Assembly (NCBI RefSeq): GCF_026385505.1
Contig: NZ_JANIDV010000003.1
Location: 1-64,000 of the forward strand
DNA from: Bombella dulcis
GTDB lineage: Bacteria; Pseudomonadota; Alphaproteobacteria; Acetobacterales; Acetobacteraceae
Direction of reading: 5' to 3'
DNA length: 64,000 bases
The translations under genes and the position numbers were made by a program. Of this stretch, positions 27,298-36,808 are shown piece after piece. The notes under the pieces are model-generated. The model was not told where the DNA came from, searched no databases, and worked only from the letters and a program-made list of their open reading frames with translations. Every line of letters begins with the position of its first letter. Positions within the stretch are counted from its first letter, which is position 1.

Positions 27298-27884
27298 TAT
27301 TTCTTTTCCGACGCACTGCTCTGGCCCTTCTGGGAGGCTGCGGCCTGCTAGCAGGCTGTGCTTCACCCCAGCTGTACATCTATACACTCGGCATTCCGCT
27401 CCATACCGATACAAAATCGTTACAGGTGTCCCCGCAGACCACTGTCGTGCAGGTCAACAGGGTTGTCATGCCAGACTATCTGGACTGTCAGGACATCATC
27501 ACCCGTCAGGGTGAAGAAATCCGCCGCAGCCCCAACTCTCGCTGGGCCTCCCGCCTCTCTCTCGGTGTCACCGACCTCATCACCAACGAAGTTGCAGCAA
27601 CCCAGCGTAATGCCCTTTTCACAGACCAGCCTCTGGCACAATCGGCTGACATGCAGGTCATGATTGCCATTTCCGAGTTTGACGTAGACATCAGCGGCCA
27701 CGCCATCCTCAATGCACACTGGGCCATCGTTCCCCGGGACAGGCATAAACCGCTTCTCCGCAACATCGTCCATCTGGTAGCCAAAGGCCCTGTCAAAACA
27801 GATGCCGATACGGCAGCCCTGATGCGTAACCTTGTGATGCAGCTGGCGACACAGATTTCCAAATCCATCCCGGTAACACCGTAA
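27294..27884 (+). CDS. PqiC/ABC-type transport auxiliary lipoprotein
   Basis: 196 residues with a lipoprotein signal (LALLGGCGLLAGCAS; lipobox LAGC). The mature part begins with the PqiC-like PQLYIYTLG and carries VVQVNRVVMPDYLD and a central SRWASRLSLGVTDLI. Members sit in the outer membrane and accept or dock the MCE tunnel. Last gene of the mlaE-mlaF-MCE-pqiC-like operon. Confidence 0.85.
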   Translation: MIFLFRRTALALLGGCGLLAGCASPQLYIYTLGIPLHTDTKSLQVSPQTTVVQVNRVVMPDYLDCQDIITRQGEEIRRSPNSRWASRLSLGVTDLITNEVAATQRNALFTDQPLAQSADMQVMIAISEFDVDISGHAILNAHWAIVPRDRHKPLLRNIVHLVAKGPVKTDADTAALMRNLVMQLATQISKSIPVTP

Positions 27885-28057
27885 ACTCTGCCAGCATGAC
27901 CGTCTGTGCTTCCATGTCCCAGAACAGAAGCACAGGCTAATACGGCGTTAATACTTTATTAAACACTTGGCTGATTGTGTTAATTTAAAATTTGTTATCT
28001 GGTAATATCTGCCTTATCCTTGAAAGATACTGATTTCGCGTCTTTCCGGGCCTGTCC

Positions 28058-29422
28058 ATGCACATTCTTGACGTCCGTTCAAAGGTTATCCATTGAAATG
28101 CGGAGCGGGGTTTTTACGGCAGGTCCCTGTTCTGGATCAACAGGGCAGACGTTGTCAGTGTCTATGGCATATAGGACCATCTGACGAATGAAGAGGACAT
28201 CTATTTCTTTCCGGAAACCCGCATAAAAAGCTTTCAGCAGACCATCAGAAACCTTGGTCCTGTCACCATCACGTATGAAAAAGACCGTTCCGACTATTCC
28301 ATAAAGAATGAAGCTGGCTAGCATCTGTGCAGTGAATCCAATACTTTCAGATTTTCCAGAGACACCGTGTCACCCTGGGAGGCATCCATCTTCATTGATG
28401 ATGAATTCATCAAACGTCTGACATACCTCACGGACAATCAGTGGATATCCAAGCGGACAGGTGAGACGCTGGATGTTGAGCATATCCAGTATCTTGATGA
28501 TTTCCTGATAAGAATTGGCGGCTTCCTGATCGACATTCGTTCCCAGCAGGTGAATGACTTTGGGAAATACAGGACAATCCTTTTTCACGACAACTGGAAG
28601 CCCGAGATATTCCTCCTATATTCTCCCGTCATCTATATCACGGCCTTTTCCAGTGAAGCGGTCCTGAAGCAGCTGAAACTCTGCATCACATCCATCCGCC
28701 GGTTTGGCAACTATACCGGCAAGATCGTTGTCATGACTGACAAAAGCCTGACATACATTCAGGAGCTTTGCGGCGACCATGACACCAGCCGTCTCGACAT
28801 AGACACGCTGCATCCATCCGATTTTGTCGGGTATGTCTGCTCAAAATACTATGTTCTGGACAAAGCCATTTACAAAGGCCATCAGCCGCTTCTCTATCTC
28901 GATCCCGACATCATCTTTGACAACGACCTGAACGTGATGCTGAAGGATGCCCTGCTCTCTGAAGAAATCTGCGCTCCTTTTGAGAGGCAGTCCCCTCTCA
29001 GGACGCAGCCTTCTGTCGGGTCCAGCCTGATCCAGCTGGATGGCCTGTCTGTCGGCACCTATGCCGTGGGCCTGAATGGCGGCACCATCATCTTCCCCAA
29101 TACCGAAGCCCCGGAAACATACAATTTCATCAGGCTGGTCCGTAGAACCATACGCAATGTCGGGACAAAATACGGACGGAACTTCTGCCACTGGGCCGAT
29201 CAGGAAGTTTTCAACTACATGGCCGTCAAGCTTGGTCTAGTCAATTATACCATCCTGACCAAATATGCGAACTTCATCTCCAATGACCCCTTTGACCCTT
29301 ATTCAAAGAAAGGCTTCGTCCATTTCTGGGGAAATCATGATAAGGCATCCGTCATGAAACACTACATGAACCAGCTTGAAGAAATAGAGAGAAGCAGAAC
29401 CCTCCATAAAGTGGTCGGATAA
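28058..29422 (+). pseudogene. Glycosyltransferase (GT8-like) with three in-frame nonsense codons
   Basis: The open part from a GTG at 28367 (351 codons) contains a nucleotide-sugar fold: VIYITAFSSEAVLKQLKLCITSIRRFG, the DxD metal site in LYLDPDIIFDND, and a late FVHFWGNHDK. In the same frame, protein-like sequence continues upstream to an ATG at 28058 (MHILDVRSK), broken only by TGA at 28094-28096, TAG at 28172-28174 and TAG at 28319-28321, with no frameshift. Readable pieces include GFYGRSLFWINRADVVSVYG and EEDIYFFPETRIKSFQQTIR. The original gene therefore coded for about 454 residues. A shortened product from the GTG cannot be excluded. Confidence 0.75.
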
Positions 29423-29449
29423 TGCCCTCAGGCCATGTTCAGGGAATAT

Positions 29450-29491
29450 CATGATGGAGCTAGGGCGGGTCACTTCCCTGACCTCATCATC
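29450..29491 (-). repeat. Decayed copy of the tRNA-Ala 3' end
   Basis: Aligned without gaps to 31651-31692, which holds the 3' end and T arm of the intact tRNA-Ala, 33 of 42 bases are identical. Runs TGGAGCTA and CCCTGACCTC are shared. The T stem is no longer complementary, so this is not a working tRNA. Same orientation as the intact gene. It may be an attachment-site copy left by an integrated element, or a remnant of a duplicated tRNA. Confidence 0.6.
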
Positions 29492-29669
29492 TTCGGCATA
29501 AAATCGCCACATATCCTGGCACATTCAACCATCTGTGAAGAACAGCCGAACTGTCAGGGCATCAGAATCCTTTACAGTCCCAGTACCCATTTAATCGTCA
29601 TTTCCCCGGTGACGCCACACGCCACGTCTCCGCACCCTCGGCTGTCTGGAAACCAGCAGCCTCATCAAA

Positions 29670-30638
29670 TCAACTCCAGTAGTGAAAAGATGACCGATAC
29701 TGTACAGGACTGACACCAAGCTTCTTCCGGAAAACAGCCCTCATCTGCGCCGGACTGGTAAAGCCACAATCAAAAGCGACAGCCTTGATGGCATCGTCTG
29801 TTGCTTCCAGCAGATTGCGGGCGTGATCAATGCGGACAGCCTCCACATAATCATGAGGCGTACACCCCAACTCCTTCACAAACAGGCGGGCCAGACTACG
29901 CACACTAAGGCCCGCAATGGCAGCAAGACGCTGCACAGGGAAGGCTTCTGTCAGATGGGCTGTAACATAGGCCTGCACACTGCCAAGAGGCGAATCATGA
30001 GCTGTTCCTGACATAAGCAGCGGACTGAACTGTGACTGTCCCCCCTGTCGCTGCGCCACAACGACCAGCCGCTTCGCACAGGCCAGAGCCACGGCTGAAC
30101 CATGATCCTCCCTTACCAGAGCAAGAGCCAGATCAATCCCTGCCGTCACACCTGCGGATGTCACCAGCCGTCCATCCCTGACATGAATCCTGTCCGGCTG
30201 AACATCAGCCCTGGGAAAAAGTCGAGCCAGCTGCTCAGCATGCTGCCAATGTGTTGTGACAGTCCGCCCATCAAGCAGACCGGCCCATCCCAGCGTGAAA
30301 GCCCCCGTACAGATGGAACCATACCGTGCGGCCCCGCCACATGCTTCCCGCAACCAAGCTGATACCTTTCTGTCCCCGGAAGATTCAAACAGACTAGGGC
30401 CACCAGGAACAAGAACCGTATGTGCTGCGTCCGAGGCCTGCTCAAATGTCATGTGTGCTGAAAACAGCAGGCCGTTTGATGCCTGCATGGGCGCAGTGTG
30501 ATGACCCGTCAGGCAACAGTCATAATGCTCACATGCGGGTAGACGGGCATTGGCTTCAGCAAACACATCCAGCGGACCTGCAACATCCAACGCCTGTATG
30601 CCTTCCTGAAGAACCAGCACCACTTTTCTGCGGGTCAT
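29670..30638 (-). CDS. GlxA-type transcriptional regulator (DJ-1/PfpI domain plus AraC HTH)
   Basis: About 322 residues. The N-terminal DJ-1/PfpI-like domain has VLVLQEGIQALDVAGPLDVFAEAN, VLVPGG and the nucleophile-elbow-like SICTGAFTLGWAGLLDGR. The C-terminal AraC pair of helix-turn-helices includes LSVRSLARLFVKELGCTPHDYVEAVRIDHARNLL and VAFDCGFTSPAQMRAVFRKKLGVSPVQYR. The start at 30638 is set by GGAGGGG just upstream. It is divergent from the HD-domain gene, which is its likeliest target. Confidence 0.92.
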   Translation of the reverse strand: MTRRKVVLVLQEGIQALDVAGPLDVFAEANARLPACEHYDCCLTGHHTAPMQASNGLLFSAHMTFEQASDAAHTVLVPGGPSLFESSGDRKVSAWLREACGGAARYGSICTGAFTLGWAGLLDGRTVTTHWQHAEQLARLFPRADVQPDRIHVRDGRLVTSAGVTAGIDLALALVREDHGSAVALACAKRLVVVAQRQGGQSQFSPLLMSGTAHDSPLGSVQAYVTAHLTEAFPVQRLAAIAGLSVRSLARLFVKELGCTPHDYVEAVRIDHARNLLEATDDAIKAVAFDCGFTSPAQMRAVFRKKLGVSPVQYRSSFHYWS

Positions 30639-30846
30639 AAATGCCCCTCCTTCCATCAGGTACCAGACCTAACTCCTTACGGCAGAATATCGTGCCTGTC
30701 TGGCCGTTTTCCTGCGCCATTCATGATTGCCGCTCTACCCGGTTTACGCCGATAAATTGAACATGCTCACAGCCAGAGATGATCACAACCAACCATCCGA
30801 CTGTCAGCAGCATCATTCATCACAGACAGGTAAAAAGGCCATCATC

Positions 30847-31500
30847 ATGACAGCCACCTTGCCCTCCCCCATTTCAGGCGTCAGCATTCCTGATTCCGCC
30901 CTGGCACGCGCCATTACGGAATTCATCCGTGATACGGAAACAGAACTTCTCTTCAACCATTCAAGCCGCGTTTATTTCTTTGCCGCCCTAGCCGGACAAA
31001 ACCGTGGCCTGACCTTCAATGCCGAACTGCTTTATGCCGCCACCATGTTTCATGATATCGGCCTCATGCACTCACACAGCAGCCCGGACCTCCGCTTTGA
31101 AATAGATGGGGCCAATGCCGCCAAGGCGTTTCTGCAAAGCCACCACATCGACCCCTCGGACATAGAAAAAGTCTGGACCGGCATCGCCCTGCACACCACA
31201 CCGGGCATTCCCCAGTTCATGCACCCCATCATCGCCCTGACTACAGCAGGTGTTGAAATGGATGTATTGGGTCTGGCCTATCAGGACTATCCGGATGACA
31301 TCCGGGAAGCCGTCATTTCCGCCTTCCCACGGACTCCAGCCTTCAAGGAAGACATCATCCAGAGCTTCTATAATGGTATCAAACACAAGCCCGAGACGAC
31401 CTTCGGCAATGTCAAAGCCGATGTCCTCGCTGACAAGGACCCTCATTTCCACAGGGGCAATTTCTGCTCCATCATCCGCTGCTCCCACTGGGCTGGATAA
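30847..31500 (+). CDS. HD-domain hydrolase (cyanamide hydratase-like)
   Basis: About 217 residues. The metal motif is split as in HD proteins: FNHSSRVYFFAAL supplies the first His, FHDIGL the HD pair, and IALHTTPGI a later His. The N-terminal AITEFIRDTETELLFNHSSRVY resembles the fungal cyanamide hydratase/DDI2 branch; substrate unknown. I start at the ATG at 30847 because the upstream leader to 30727 has no family likeness. It is divergent from the GlxA-type regulator. Confidence 0.8.
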   Translation: MTATLPSPISGVSIPDSALARAITEFIRDTETELLFNHSSRVYFFAALAGQNRGLTFNAELLYAATMFHDIGLMHSHSSPDLRFEIDGANAAKAFLQSHHIDPSDIEKVWTGIALHTTPGIPQFMHPIIALTTAGVEMDVLGLAYQDYPDDIREAVISAFPRTPAFKEDIIQSFYNGIKHKPETTFGNVKADVLADKDPHFHRGNFCSIIRCSHWAG

Positions 31501-31543
31501 ATATAGAAACCATCATGATTCCCATTAAGGTCATGAGAAACAC

Positions 31544-31573
31544 CCACAGGATCACCCCGGGATGATCCTGTGG
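31544..31573. repeat. Perfect 11-bp inverted repeat (hairpin)
   Basis: CCACAGGATCA (31544-31554) and TGATCCTGTGG (31563-31573) with an 8-base loop. It lies between the HD gene and tRNA-Ala, which converge. Only a short T run follows on the minus strand, so it may be a weak terminator. Confidence 0.55.
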
Positions 31574-31653
31574 CACCCTCATGTCCACAAAAACATACCC
31601 GCCGCCCCATAGGGAAGAACAGCCCGGACGACCGGTATTTTCTAGAGAAATCA

Positions 31654-31729
31654 TGGTGGAGCTAAGGGGAGTCGAACCCCTGACCTCCTCATTGCGAACG
31701 AGGCGCTCTCCCAACTGAGCTATAGCCCC
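31654..31729 (-). tRNA. tRNA-Ala (anticodon CGC)
   Basis: Read on the minus strand: acceptor GGGGCTA with TAGCTCC includes the G3:U70 alanine identity pair. The D arm is GCTC/GAGC, the anticodon loop TTCGCAA gives CGC, and the T arm is AGGGG-TTCGACT-CCCCT. The discriminator is A and CCA is encoded. It reads GCG codons. Confidence 0.97.
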
Positions 31730-31864
31730 ACAATCTTCGGCCGCCAGAACATCACGAGCGGCAGGGCCTGTCAAGCGGGCTGCAATTAAACTCGCCAGCT
31801 GCGTGGAAGATTGTTACATGTGTCGGACTGCGTTGTCTCACGCCATCAGGAAGGATACCTGCCT

Positions 31865-32194
31865 GTGCATGCCGCTCTCATCTATCTCCAGATCACGAAC
31901 CTGCTCATGGTGCTTCTGGATATCTATACATGGATCATCCTCGCCTACTGTCTGACGACCATGGCCATCAGTTTTGGCGTCGTAAACCCGAACTCCAACC
32001 GTTTCATCCAGAGCCTTGTCGAAATTCTGGCCAGACTGGTGGAGCCTGTGCTTCAGCCCATCCGCAATATTCTGCCGCCAACAGGAATGATGGACTTTTC
32101 TCCTCTCATCCTGCTGCTGGCCATCCAGTATGGTGCTCCTTTCATCCTGAAAACCATTTTCAGAACGGTCTTCCTGTCCCAGGTCCAGGGCTGA
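31865..32194 (+). CDS. YggT family membrane protein
   Basis: About 109 residues with two hydrophobic segments (VLLDIYTWIILAYCLTTMAIS and SPLILLLAIQYGAPFIL). The conserved YggT core NPNSNRFIQSLVEILARLVEPVLQPIRNILPP lies between them. The GTG at 31865 has AGGAAGGA upstream at a good distance, which decides the start; an ATG at 31907 is the alternative. The family has been linked to osmotic tolerance and cell division but has no firm biochemical role. Confidence 0.85.
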   Translation: MHAALIYLQITNLLMVLLDIYTWIILAYCLTTMAISFGVVNPNSNRFIQSLVEILARLVEPVLQPIRNILPPTGMMDFSPLILLLAIQYGAPFILKTIFRTVFLSQVQG

Positions 32195-32198
32195 CACG

Positions 32199-32234
32199 AA
32201 AAAACCCCCGCCTCTTCAGGACGAGGGTTTTCTT
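32199..32234. terminator. Terminator-like hairpin between yggT and the barrel gene
   Basis: AAAACCC (201-207 of the 32-kb block) pairs with GGGTTTT (32225-32231), with T runs on both strands. It can serve both convergent genes. Confidence 0.6.
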
Positions 32235-32255
32235 CTGCGCCACAAGGCAGACCGG

Positions 32256-33392
32256 TCAGAACACGGCAAACACGGCGGCCTGCGGGGAAATCGAACGGGA
32301 CGTGTTATGCCCGGCTACCGGCAGGATCACACCGACAATCCCGCCGACACTTGATGTCCAGTTATATTCGATCCCAGGACCGACATTGAAAGCACCGGAC
32401 CAGCCCGTACGGGAATGGATATACTGTTTCGAATACCGGTTATACCCATTGACCGAATTGGATGAAGACCAGGTGTGGTACAGGTCCAGCGCAAAAACCC
32501 ATTTCTTGGTGATGCCCAGCTCCACGGAGCCACCATCATTCCCGTAAGGACCAGCATGGCCCCGCCCGACAAAGCCTTTCTCCGTTCCATAGCTGGTGAT
32601 GTTCCGCAACTTCGTGCTGGCAACAGGGTGACGGACCTGCGCCCAGAGGCGGATACGCATGGCATGTTTGAAGAACGGCAGTGCAAACTGGCTATGCACA
32701 CCATAACGGAGTGCCCAGACGCCCTGACCAACGCCTTCCGAAGCATTGGAGAGGTTCTTATAGTCACCCGTTGGCGTATTCACACCAAAATAGAGCGTGA
32801 TGGATGGCGTATAATGAGGCGTCAGCCGGTACTGGAACTCCACCGGAAGGTCATTGAACTTCAGACCGGAATGTTTGGTGTGGTTTCCCCAGCTATAGCT
32901 GTATGTCGGCAGCAGATAGATGGAGAGATGGTTCGTGATCCCATATTTCGCCAGTGAGAACTGGGAAATGGAATGCTGCCCACCCGCACCCTTCATCGTG
33001 TTGAGATGCCCGTTGGAATCAAACGCTCCTGCGGGCAGGCCAGCAGCAACGTAAGGTTCCACCGCAATCATGCCCGGTGTCGGCAGTGCTGGTGAAGGCG
33101 AATAGAGAGACCCCGTGTACCACTGTTCCGGCAAGGGTTTCGGGCCTGGTTTTTCCGCAATGGAGACGACCGGCTGCTGCGCTGCCGCCTCATGAGAGGC
33201 CGTACCGCTCATTGCAGTGGCCTTGGCAGGCTGTGCGGCCTTGCCCGTTTTTTTGACAGATTTGTCATCTGTCTGGGAACCGGCGTTGGCAGCAATGGCG
33301 GCATCCGCGGCGTATAGCTTTGCAGAGACACCATAAGTACCTGCAAAAAGGCTGGACAGAAGGGCTGCATAACGCACGGACTTCTTCATCAC
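32256..33392 (-). CDS. Putative outer-membrane beta-barrel protein
   Basis: 378 residues. A signal peptide (MMKKSVRYAALLSSLFAGTY to about LYAADA) is followed by a low-complexity Ala/Lys/Thr linker. Alternating aromatic/polar strands then run from about residue 105 (MIAVEPYVAAG) to a C-terminal Phe (AAVFAVF), the outer-membrane barrel ending. Segments such as LPVEFQYRLTPHYTPSITLYFGVNTPTGDYKN resemble the transporter-like phenol-degradation (MetA-pathway) barrel family. Substrate unknown. It stands alone. Confidence 0.75.
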   Translation of the reverse strand: MMKKSVRYAALLSSLFAGTYGVSAKLYAADAAIAANAGSQTDDKSVKKTGKAAQPAKATAMSGTASHEAAAQQPVVSIAEKPGPKPLPEQWYTGSLYSPSPALPTPGMIAVEPYVAAGLPAGAFDSNGHLNTMKGAGGQHSISQFSLAKYGITNHLSIYLLPTYSYSWGNHTKHSGLKFNDLPVEFQYRLTPHYTPSITLYFGVNTPTGDYKNLSNASEGVGQGVWALRYGVHSQFALPFFKHAMRIRLWAQVRHPVASTKLRNITSYGTEKGFVGRGHAGPYGNDGGSVELGITKKWVFALDLYHTWSSSNSVNGYNRYSKQYIHSRTGWSGAFNVGPGIEYNWTSSVGGIVGVILPVAGHNTSRSISPQAAVFAVF

Positions 33393-33558
33393 GGTGAACC
33401 ATCTTTCATTGCTGCGATAAAAAAATATTACGACAGCAAAAAGATATTTTGCAATAGCGAAGTGAAAAATTATTTATATCTGAAACATATTCCATTTGTT
33501 TTATCTATCCGAAACGCTCCCGGAAACGATGAAACAACTAGCTGTTTTTACATGATTT

Positions 33559-35031
33559 TCATGAAGCCGTACCGCCGACCGTCAATCCGCTGACTTTCAG
33601 CATCGGCTGCCCTACACCCACGGGAACACCCTGCCCGGCCTTGCCGCATGTCCCTATGCCGGGGTCCAGTTCCATGGTGGGACCGATCATGCTGATCTGC
33701 TCCATCACGTCAGACCCGCTACCGATCAGGGTGGCTCCACGGACGGGAGCCGTGACCCGCCCATCCTCGATCAGATAGGCCTCCGAGGCTGCGAAGACGA
33801 ACTTGCCGGACGTGATGTCGACCTGCCCGCCACCGAAATTACGGGCATAAAGGCCTTTCTTTATGGAGCGGACCATCTCTTCTTCCGATGCGTTCCCACC
33901 AGCCATGACGGTATTGGTCATGCGAGGCATCGGCGCATGAGCGTAAGACTGCCGCCGCCCATTCCCCGTCGGGGCCACCCCTGTCAGGCGGGCATTCAGA
34001 CGGTCCTGCATGTAGCCCTGCAGAATGCCGTCCTCAATCAGCACGGTCCGGCTGGTGGGCGTTCCCTCATCATCCATGTTCAGGGAGCCACGACGTTCCG
34101 GCAATGTGCCATCATCCAGCACCGTCACGCCCGGTGCAGCAATGCGCCTGCCGACACAGCCGGAGAAAACGGACGTCCCCTTCCGGTTGAAATCCCCTTC
34201 CAGCCCGTGACCGACGGCCTCATGCAGCAGAATGCCCGGCCAGCCGGCCCCCAGCACGACCGGCATCTCTCCAGCCGGGGCCGCCACGGCGTCCAGATTG
34301 ACCAGAGCCTGCCGCAGGGCCTCCTGCGTCATGGCCTGCCAGCATGAAGCTTCCATCAGACGGGACAGGACATACCGTCCCCCCTGTCCGGCACGGCCAC
34401 TTTCCCGTCGCCCGTCCTGCTCGACCACGACTGAAACATCGAGCCGCACCAGAGGGCGGACATCCACCAGAGGGCCAGCCTGTTCGCCCTGGAAACAGAA
34501 AGGCCGCAGAATACGCACAACCTGCCACTGCGTATTGAGCGTGGCATTGACCTGCACGACACGGCGATCCAGCCCCCGGCCATAGGCATCAATTTCACCC
34601 AGCAGGGCAACACGTCGGGAAAAGTCACTGCCCTCCACAGGATGCCCGGCACCATAGAGGGCGGAACGTCCTTCCACCGAGTGAGACTGAGGCTTCTGGT
34701 CAGGCTTCAAACCCGTGCGTTCCGCACTGTCCAGCCCTTCGCCCGCCCGCAGGAGTGCCTCCATGCCCAGAAGGTCAGAATGAGCAAAGATGGTCTGGCT
34801 GCCCAGCACGCCCCGCAGGCCAAAACCCGAGGACCGGTTGAAACCGGCATTCCGCAGAAGGCCATTCTCCAGCCCCAGCGTCTCTTCTTCCCGATATTCC
34901 AGAAACAGTTCGCCATCATCCATGCCGGACAGGCTCCGGGCAAGCTGACGCTCCACATCATCATGAGTCCACGGCAGAGCGTCGTGGAAAAACAGGGAAT
35001 CAGAAATTTTCGTCAGGGAAGACTCAGACAT
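33559..35031 (-). CDS. tldD: Metalloprotease TldD
   Basis: About 490 residues. The zinc motif HEAVGHGLEGDF (HExxxH type) is in the middle; DDGTLPERRGSLNMDDEGTPTSRTVLIEDG and the C-terminal GKFVFAASEAYLIEDG are TldD signatures. With TldE (PmbA) it degrades unfolded peptides and matures modified peptides. The partner tldE/pmbA is not in this window. I start at the ATG at 35031 (MSESSLTK); the frame runs open to 35127, where it would overlap glnA's leader. Confidence 0.93.
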   Translation of the reverse strand: MSESSLTKISDSLFFHDALPWTHDDVERQLARSLSGMDDGELFLEYREEETLGLENGLLRNAGFNRSSGFGLRGVLGSQTIFAHSDLLGMEALLRAGEGLDSAERTGLKPDQKPQSHSVEGRSALYGAGHPVEGSDFSRRVALLGEIDAYGRGLDRRVVQVNATLNTQWQVVRILRPFCFQGEQAGPLVDVRPLVRLDVSVVVEQDGRRESGRAGQGGRYVLSRLMEASCWQAMTQEALRQALVNLDAVAAPAGEMPVVLGAGWPGILLHEAVGHGLEGDFNRKGTSVFSGCVGRRIAAPGVTVLDDGTLPERRGSLNMDDEGTPTSRTVLIEDGILQGYMQDRLNARLTGVAPTGNGRRQSYAHAPMPRMTNTVMAGGNASEEEMVRSIKKGLYARNFGGGQVDITSGKFVFAASEAYLIEDGRVTAPVRGATLIGSGSDVMEQISMIGPTMELDPGIGTCGKAGQGVPVGVGQPMLKVSGLTVGGTAS

Positions 35032-35193
35032 GACCACCAGATGGATTTTTCCAATCGGCTCAGGAGCCGAGAAGTATAAGGAACTGAAACGGCACTGTCT
35101 CATAAAATGAAGTTTATGAGCAAGCACTCGACAGAAGACCGATTGTCCCCTAATCGTTTTGCTATCAGTTCAAAAAATGCGAGGCATGCAGCC

Positions 35194-36654
35194 ATGGCAA
35201 AAAAAGCAGTTTCCTCTCCTTCCGCACAACGCCCTTCCCCTCAGAAAGCCGCCGTCCAGCGCGTGTTTGAGCTGATCGAAGAGCATGGCATCGAATTTGT
35301 TGACCTCCGCTTCACCGACACGAAGGGCAAATGGCAGCACACCACCCAGACCGTCCGTACCATCGAAGATGACACCTTCACGGAAGGCTTCATGTTCGAC
35401 GGGTCTTCCATCCAAGGCTGGAAAGCCATCAACGAGTCCGACATGGTCCTCCTGCCGGACCCGGAAACAGCCGTGGTTGACCCTTTCTCCGCCCGCCCGC
35501 AGCTCATCCTCATCTGTGACATCATCGACCCCAGAACGGGCGGCTATTACAACCGTGACCCCCGTGCGACTGCCAAGCAGGCTGAAGCCTACTTGAAGAA
35601 GAGCGGCCTAGGTGACACGGCCTTCTTCGGCCCGGAAGCTGAATTCTTCATCTTCGACAGTGTCCGCTTTGGCACGGGCGAGAATTACGGCACCTACCAT
35701 CTCGACAGCATCGAGGGGCCGGAAGCCTCCATGAAGGAATATCCGGAAGGCAACATGGGCCACCGCCCGGCCCGCAAGGGTGGTTACTTCCCCGTCCCCC
35801 CGGTGGACAGCGAACATGACCTGCGTGCCGAAATGCTTGCCACCATGGGCGAGATGGGCCTGCCGATCGAGAAACACCACCATGAAGTGGCCCGCAGCCA
35901 GCACGAGCTGGGCACGGCATTTGCCACACTGGTGAAATCTGCCGACTTCATGCAGATTTACAAATACTGCGTGCATAACGTTGCCCATTCCTACGGCAAG
36001 ACGGCAACCTTCATGCCAAAGCCGATCTATGGCGATAACGGCACAGGCATGCATGTGCATCAGTCCGTCTGGAAGGACGGCAAGCCGCTCTTCGCGGGCA
36101 AACGCTATGCTGACCTCTCTGATGAAGCCCTGTACTATATCGGTGGCATCATCAAGCACGCCAAAGCACTGAACGCCTTCACCAACCCGTCCACCAACTC
36201 CTACAAGCGTCTGATCCCGGGTTTTGAAGCCCCCGTGCTGCTGGCCTACTCATCCGCCAACCGCTCTGCCTCCTGTCGTATCCCGCACGCCACCAGCCCG
36301 AAGGCAAAACGTGTCGAGGTCCGCTTCCCCGACCCGACAGCCAACCCTTACCTTGCTTTCAGTGCCATGCTGATGGCTGGTCTGGACGGCATCCGCAACA
36401 AGATCCACCCGGGTGAAGCCATGGACAAGGACCTGTACGAGCTGCCGCCGGAAGAGCTGAACATGATCCCGACCGTCTGCGGCTCCCTGCGTGAAGCTCT
36501 GGAAGCCCTGAAGACGGATCATGCCTTCCTGCTGGAAGGGGATGTCTTCACCAAAGATCAGATCGAGAGCTACATCACGCTCAAGATGCAGGAAGTGTAC
36601 CGCTTCGAGCATACACCGCACCCGGTCGAGTTCGAGATGTACTATTCCGTCTGA
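35194..36654 (+). CDS. glnA: Glutamine synthetase type I
   Basis: 486 residues. Makes glutamine from glutamate, ammonia and ATP as a dodecamer. Signatures: FDGSSIQGW near the N-terminus, the metal-binding [10 protein letters not shown], the ATP-site segment [16 protein letters not shown], and the adenylylation tyrosine in [11 protein letters not shown]. It has a Lys/Ser/Pro-rich N-terminal extension before [15 protein letters not shown]. The ATG at 35194 is preferred; the frame is open to 35107. The usual alphaproteobacterial partner glnB (PII) is not adjacent. Confidence 0.96.
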   Translation: MAKKAVSSPSAQRPSPQKAAVQRVFELIEEHGIEFVDLRFTDTKGKWQHTTQTVRTIEDDTFTEGFMFDGSSIQGWKAINESDMVLLPDPETAVVDPFSARPQLILICDIIDPRTGGYYNRDPRATAKQAEAYLKKSGLGDTAFFGPEAEFFIFDSVRFGTGENYGTYHLDSIEGPEASMKEYPEGNMGHRPARKGGYFPVPPVDSEHDLRAEMLATMGEMGLPIEKHHHEVARSQHELGTAFATLVKSADFMQIYKYCVHNVAHSYGKTATFMPKPIYGDNGTGMHVHQSVWKDGKPLFAGKRYADLSDEALYYIGGIIKHAKALNAFTNPSTNSYKRLIPGFEAPVLLAYSSANRSASCRIPHATSPKAKRVEVRFPDPTANPYLAFSAMLMAGLDGIRNKIHPGEAMDKDLYELPPEELNMIPTVCGSLREALEALKTDHAFLLEGDVFTKDQIESYITLKMQEVYRFEHTPHPVEFEMYYSV

Positions 36655-36721
36655 TCCTGTCCGGACTGTTTCCGGCTTCCCTATTCCGCAGGGAAGCCGG
36701 AAAACGGGAAAGAGACCATAC

Positions 36722-36763
36722 AAAAAAACCGCCTGCCCTTCCTGGAAGAGCAGGCGGTTTTTT
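36722..36763. terminator. Strong bidirectional terminator after glnA
   Basis: An 8-bp stem CCGCCTGC/GCAGGCGG (36729-36736 with 36750-36757) flanked by A7 on the left and T6 on the right. It works for glnA and for the convergent ROK gene. Confidence 0.9.
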
Positions 36764-36808
36764 CATAAGGATCAGCTCCCTCCCCATGAGGAGAGGGAGC
36801 CTGTCCCA

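Noticed and set aside
28079-28324. Minus-strand frame of 81 codons
   Set aside because: It lies opposite the upstream part of the broken glycosyltransferase, which reads as protein on the plus strand.
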